NCBI GenBank assembly: GCA_015478945.1
Contig: JABUQX010061796.1
Location: 1 to 10,000 of the forward strand
From: Trachelipus rathkii
Lineage: Eukaryota > Arthropoda > Malacostraca > Isopoda > Trachelipodidae
Direction: 5' to 3'
Length of the DNA: 10,000 nucleotides
Under the pieces are notes generated by a model that worked only from the letters and a program-made list of their open reading frames with translations, did no database searches and had not been told where the DNA came from. Of this stretch, positions 6,029 to 10,000 are shown in pieces. The translations under genes and the position numbers were made by a program. The first letter of the stretch is position 1. Every line of letters begins with the position of its first letter.

Positions 6029-8339
6029 CAATTGAAGGTGATGTGCGCAGCATACACTGGAAACGAAAAATAGTGGAAGAACATGCACAAGTCAACAAAG
6101 AAAGCCCCCGCCCCCATTTCCGTCGCCTTTAATAAACCCAAGTGAAAACTATGTCACAGTCAGAAAAATCCCCCTGAGGTTTCACAATGTTTAAGCGAAG
6201 CTCTTACCATAACCATTGTTTGATGGTCTCCACATCGTTTTGTCATTTTTTGTACAGTATCTTGAATAGTCATTCTTCAACAACCATTTCTGAAAATTAC
6301 ATTTATTTACTTTGTTTTTGAACAATTTATGATCTTGTGTCATGTTCCTTAACCCTTTATCTCAAATCTTTATCATTCAGACATAGAAAGTACCTTATAA
6401 GTTTTTAGGTTGTTCTATTGAAAGCTTTTTGAATTTTGCCACTCTTTATTTAGCTGCAAATCTATCAATCCACAACTTTATGATTTTAGAAGTAGTACAT
6501 CGATTTCATGTGGTATCCGGTTCAAATGTTAATATGTTCATATGTTCACATAATGCTTAATATGTACCTACATATAACGTGTGTGGTGATTAATTCTTGT
6601 TACGATGCCACGATTATACTGAATTACTTCAATGGATCTCATTTCAAATCTGAAGTCGTCCTTTTGAAAAAACTTGGCAGCTGTAACATCCTTAATTGAC
6701 AGACTTATGTAAGGGTATGTTATTACTTAACATCAGATATAATTTTTAATTCCCATACTGTAAATTCATAAGAATCATGTGTTGCTACATGTTCTTATAG
6801 GTGCTAATTCTGTGACACAAACTAGCTAATTCTGGGAGCCAAACTTCTGGGATCTAAATATTGAATGTTAATTCCTGAAGCTCATCAGCCTAAAAATTAA
6901 TTCAGGAACTATCACAACTCAGCCGACTCCATTCCAAAATAAGTTGAGTTTTTTTTTTTTTTTTTTTGGTTTTTTTTGCATCAGTTTCCATCACAGACAA
7001 TTATAATTCACCTTGCCCAGCAAGTTTCATTATATTCATTGATTAGTGTGTTTTCTCTCTCAACCATAAAGGTTTCTTGTTTCAGTCATTCAAACCAAGT
7101 ATCTTAGATTAGCAATACCTCTCCGATTCAGTTTTACTGAAAGCTCTGTTACTCACGAAGCTCTATTATAAATAAAGATATTCTTTGTATATATTATATT
7201 TTGAGTTAACTCATGGTTCCATAGATATATAGCTTATCTTCTTTTATCAAAAATTATAATTATCTCTTCTTTTACTCTCCCCTATTTCCAATTTTGAATT
7301 ATATTTAAACATCAAGTAAATTGTTACCAATGTTTCTGAATGGAATTTGGCAGGGTATTCTAGTCCTATTTTTAAACTAAATTAGAGTAAAGTCAAATAC
7401 TCTGTGTCTGAGACTCTGCCTTTGTATCAGGATTTGTCACTAATGCTGAAAACCTATGGTGAGTTTCACCTTGTCTATTGTTTTTAGTTTTTTTCTATTA
7501 TTGGGGAATATTTTCTCTTTATTTCATTTTATTCGCTGGGTGGCCAAAATTCCTCCAAAACCTTTTTTCGGAGATTCCCTGTAAATAATTGCCCTCCATT
7601 CCTATACTGTCCCTTACATAAGAAAATTTTGGCGCCTGAAACCAGGGACTAAGATGTTCCTGCCCTTTGTTGCTGTAACTATTTAGTGCTGTGCAGGCAT
7701 TTATTCAGTAAATATTTATCTGCATATCTGTTACAGAAATTGTTCAAATTGTTTAATTGTTCATTATCAAACCTGGTTGAGAGAAACTCCTGGCAACATC
7801 CCATGTTGCATCCAACAATAGTTTTCACCAGATTTACATTTTATATATTTTTTCTGAATGTATTATATATAAAGTTTCATGAATATCCATGTAGAATGGA
7901 TGTATATTTATAAATATGTTTGTCTTTTTATACTGTATATCTATATATAAGGGAAATTGTGTAAATGTGTCTGTGTATGTACACATACGTGAGCGTTGAT
8001 ATAAGTATTATTGTAGACTGTATCATGTTGCCCCTTCACCGAATACCATAAATGCCTTAAATGGTTAAGGAATTTTTTTTTTTTTTTTTTTTTTTTCCTT
8101 TTCATAATAATACATAGAAAATAGGTTGTATAAATAATTGACAGCTGATTAATATTTTCATAAGTAAATTGACTTTACTCATATTAAGTTTTAGAATTAG
8201 AAATTAACGTTGATTGTTGAAAGTTGTTAAAGTAAACATTATCTTTCTGGGCAACAAGAGCATATAAGTCCATTGTAAGGATGATGTTGCCCTTAGGTTT
8301 GGGTAAAACTTATTTATTTGACTCGTAAGAATTTATTTG
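6029..8339. other. long low-repeat non-coding stretch
   Basis: This is the least repetitive part of the window. Open frames do not exceed 75 codons (6508-6699 and 7686-7913 on plus) and none is recognisable. It contains a T19-GG-T8 tract at 6949-6977, a T24 tract at 8073-8096, a 22-bp tandem duplication at 6803-6846 and a GGGCAACA/TGTTGCCC hairpin at 8249-8292. Splice-like motifs occur (CAG at 6982-6984, GTGAGT at 7459-7464) without an open exon between them. It fits an intergenic region, a long intron or a 3' untranslated region. Confidence 0.5.
6803..6846 (+). repeat. 22-bp tandem duplication
   Basis: Two adjacent 22-bp units, each starting GCTAATTCTG, match at 18 of 22 positions. A partial third (TTCTGGGA) follows. 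Confidence 0.7.
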
Positions 8340-8486
8340 GTTCCTTTTCAATTTTCACCTGTATATAGGTATATACCAGAGCTGGGAAGTCGCACTATGA
8401 ATTTCAGAGTCGATAGTTGCAAACATTTTGAAAAAGTTGGACTAAGCAAAGTCGCACAGCAATTTTCCGCGACTTTGAAAAGGAAC
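8340..8486. mobile_element. small inverted-repeat element around AGTCGC motifs
   Basis: GTTCCTTTTCAA (8340-8351) and TTGAAAAGGAAC (8475-8486) are a perfect 12-bp inverted pair, and similarity continues outwards (TTTATTTG against ATATTTG). Inside lie GCTGGGAAGTCGC, GAGTCGATAG, AAAGTCGCACAG and CCGCGACTTTG, a third hexamer family used as a dyad. It could be a MITE of about 150 bp. No clear target duplication was found, and a 63-codon frame across it is not convincing. Confidence 0.45.
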
Positions 8487-8569
8487 AAATATTTTAAAAT
8501 TTTTTTACCCTTAAAAGTAAGAACTTAGAAGCAGCGCTGATTTATATTCTAAGAACATGTAAAACTTAA

Positions 8570-8578
8570 CTATATATA

Positions 8579-8622
<44 letters not shown>

Positions 8623-8776
8623 TATATATTATAAATATTAGATATATATATAGATATATCTATATATAATATATAATATATAAATCTTTTAACTTATATA
8701 GCAATAAATAAATGATTTATGATATTTATTACAAATAAGTCAATATATAAATTATATATTATATATAATGTTATTG

Positions 8777-8832
<56 letters not shown>
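8570..8832. repeat. AT/TA microsatellite cluster
   Basis: Several (AT)n runs are separated by short AT-rich sequence, ending in a nearly pure (TA)n run at 8781-8832 that directly borders the left end of the mariner-type element. Confidence 0.95.
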
Positions 8833-8837
<5 letters not shown>

Positions 8838-9010
8838 GGTGATTCAAAACCTCTGCGACAAACTCGGAGTGCTGATAGAGCAAACGATAAGGAACATTTA
8901 TTGTTAAATGAGCTATGTTGTATGACGCTTCATTTCAAAGTTACGGATGATGTAAGGTAAAGCACGTGATGATGTTTGACGCGTCGTTACTTCGTAACCG
9001 CAGATTTTGG
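8838..9010 (+). repeat. left inverted repeat of the mariner-type element
   Basis: The strongest part is 8871-8951; 8952-9010 is alignable with indels. Because the transposase is on the minus strand, this arm is the 3' side of the gene. Confidence 0.8.
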
Positions 9011-9021
9011 GTATTCTAATG

Positions 9022-9426
9022 TTATGTATGTGTGCGTGGCGAAGTCGTTTGGCCAAAGTCCTTGTACTTTCTGTAGGGTATGCCATGGAGGTTTTGCTCT
9101 TGCAAGACCCGAACAACAGACGAATTTGAACCCATGGCATGGGCAATGGCGCGTGTGCCAGTCGACGGGTCGTTTAGGACTCTCTCAAGCGCCTCTTCTT
9201 CAAACGCAGGAGTCCTCGTATTACGCGGTCTTTCACCAATGCACCGGGGACGAAGGGTCCCATTATCTCGAAGGCGCTGATGAAGGCGAGCAAACATTGT
9301 GTGGTGGGGGTGATTTCTGTGTGGAAACCGTTCCCGGTACATGAGGTGCGCTCTTCGTCCATTTCCGTTCGCCGCACCGTAACACATTATCATGTCGGTT
9401 AACTCGGGAAGAGTGTAGTGATCCAT
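9022..9426 (-). pseudogene. Tc1/mariner-type transposase, N-terminal DNA-binding part only (DUF4817-like)
   Basis: The frame of 134 codons starts at the ATG 9424-9426. Residues about 5-56 form a first helix-turn-helix-like segment with the YGAANGNGRRA stretch and ERFPHRNHP, typical as I recall of arthropod DUF4817 proteins. A basic linker, GERPRNTRT (64-72), stands where mariner proteins have GRPR; here Gly is replaced by Glu. Residues about 74-113 form a second helix-turn-helix-like segment (DPSTGTRAIAHAMG, then VLQEQNLH). After about residue 122 the frame seems shifted: another frame on the same strand reads WPNDFAT, which fits the usual continuation better. The DD(E/D) catalytic domain, normally some 200 further residues, is absent. 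The remnant might still bind transposon ends, but cannot cut or join DNA. Confidence 0.8.
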
Positions 9427-9556
9427 TCGTAATCGATGCTACACTGTACTGAATCAACGATGAATTGAGCAAGGTAAAGGTATTGCCACATGTTTCAGAA
9501 GGACGTTAAGCGCACACATGTACGCACGCACAAACACATTAAAATTGATTAACCTA

Positions 9557-9707
9557 AATCGTCGGTAACGCTACATGCGACGCGTCACACAAGCATAAAC
9601 TAGTGTGCCTTGATCATCCGTAACTTTGAAACGAAGCGTCATACAACATAGGTTATTGAACAATAAATGTTCCTTATCTTTTGCTCTATCAGCCCTCGTG
9701 TAGTACT
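9557..9707 (-). repeat. right inverted repeat of the mariner-type element
   Basis: This is the counterpart of the left arm and lies on the 5' side of the transposase remnant, with about 130 bp between arm and start codon. It ends around TAGTACTAATATA, where alignable sequence stops and (AT)n begins. Confidence 0.8.
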
Positions 9708-9770
9708 AATATATATATATATATTATATATATATATATTATATATCTATATATATTTATAATATATATT

Positions 9771-9812
<42 letters not shown>

Positions 9813-9833
9813 TATATATATCTATATTATTAG
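9708..9833. repeat. AT microsatellite between two elements
   Basis: (AT)n with TATCTATA and ATTTATAATATA interruptions lies between the mariner-type element and the TATCGG repeat. Confidence 0.95.
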
Positions 9834-9966
9834 TGTTTTGCACCGTACAATTTGAAGGTAGCCCGGAAATTATCCGATAAAGTATCGCAATTTTTTCACT
9901 GCCGATACCGATACAAAATTTTTGCCGATATCCGATACCAGATAACCGATACTTTTAATCCCTATA
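9834..9966. mobile_element. second dyad-rich TATCGG repeat, hAT-MITE-like
   Basis: Variants of CCGATACC/GGTATCGG recur (GCCGATACCGATAC, GCCGATATCCGATACC, ACCGATAC). The left end is TAGTGTTTTGCACCG and the right end, on the minus strand, is TATAGGGATTAAAAGTATCGG; both recall hAT-type ends (from memory). It is flanked by (AT)n on both sides and shares its hexamer with 5765-5910. Confidence 0.5.
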
Positions 9967-9972
9967 ATGGCT

Positions 9973-10000
9973 ATATATATATATATATATATATATATAT
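9973..10000. repeat. (AT)n microsatellite at window end
   Basis: Pure (AT)n running off the end of the window. Confidence 0.95.

Larger units (their letters stand above)
8838..9707 (-). mobile_element. internally deleted Tc1/mariner-type (DUF4817) transposon with long inverted repeats
   Basis: The left arm begins near CAGGGTGATTCAAAA (8835-8849). Bases 8871-8951 match the reverse complement of 9613-9693 at 76 of 81 positions. Weaker inverted similarity continues inward to about 9010 and 9557, sharing TGACGCGTCG. Between the arms lies one transposase gene remnant on the minus strand. The element is about 870 bp, far short of an autonomous one, because the catalytic half of the transposase is missing. 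It sits in (TA)n on both sides, as expected for a TA target. The outer 25-30 bp of the right end have no counterpart to the left end, so that terminus looks lost. Confidence 0.85.

Noticed and set aside
6981..7464. Possible exon between a T-rich tract ending in CAG (6982-6984) and GTGAGT (7459-7464)
   Set aside because: All frames in between contain multiple stops, so no coding exon is supported.
5608..8260. Shared 12-mer GGCAACAAGAGC at about 5614 and 8250
   Set aside because: A few shared 12-mers are expected by chance in 10 kb, and the flanks do not align.
8719..8907. 62-codon plus-strand frame with an Ile-Tyr run
   Set aside because: Most of it is the translation of the (TA)n array, ending in the transposon arm.
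8976..9344. 122-codon plus-strand frame overlapping the transposase remnant
   Set aside because: It is antisense to the recognisable minus-strand transposase sequence and has no family features of its own.
8913..9472. Other minus-strand frames (8913-9146, 9174-9377, 9263-9472) overlapping the transposase remnant
   Set aside because: They are out-of-frame readings of the same gene; only 9022-9426 carries the two helix-turn-helix-like segments.

Overview
The window is AT-rich, non-coding eukaryotic DNA that reads as a repeat-dense intergenic or intronic stretch of an animal genome, most likely an arthropod. The only protein-coding homology I recognise is the N-terminal DNA-binding part of a Tc1/mariner-type transposase of the DUF4817 kind (minus strand, 9022-9426), a family very common in arthropods. 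I see no host gene, rRNA, tRNA, CRISPR array or bacterial-type feature. No open frame exceeds 141 codons, and all except the transposase remnant look like chance.

Layout. 1-344 is plain AT-rich sequence. 345-490 is a 35-40 bp minisatellite with an internal dyad. 753-1326 is a possible LTR-like fragment with a TATA box, followed by a GC-richer block that runs into a long (TA)n array (1327-1496). 1500-2285 is AT-rich with an A19 tract and a T42 tract. 2290-2403 is a short repeat built on GTTCCGG/CCGGAAC, ending in (AT)n. 2500-4345 is the most striking structure: two arms of about 410 bp in inverted orientation around a core of about 1 kb, so a non-autonomous foldback-type DNA transposon full of hairpins. 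4406-4850 carries a pair of direct repeats. 5065-5225 is a degenerate CAGTAYTCCGT array. 5638-6028 is (AT)n enclosing a GGTATCGG repeat. 6029-8339 is the least repetitive part and holds no recognisable gene. 8340-8486 is a small inverted-repeat element around AGTCGC motifs. 8838-9707 is a deleted mariner-type element with long inverted repeats (76 of 81 positions matching over the best part), set inside (TA)n arrays. 9834-9966 is a second TATCGG repeat, again bounded by (AT)n.

Nothing here forms a pathway. The common theme is mobile-element decay: short dyad-rich elements repeatedly abutting TA microsatellites, and internally deleted transposons that kept their ends but lost their enzymes. 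The best candidate for an undescribed entity is the 1.85-kb long-inverted-repeat element at 2500-4345. Its two arms have hairpins at equivalent positions that share a 13-nt core but are closed by different stems.
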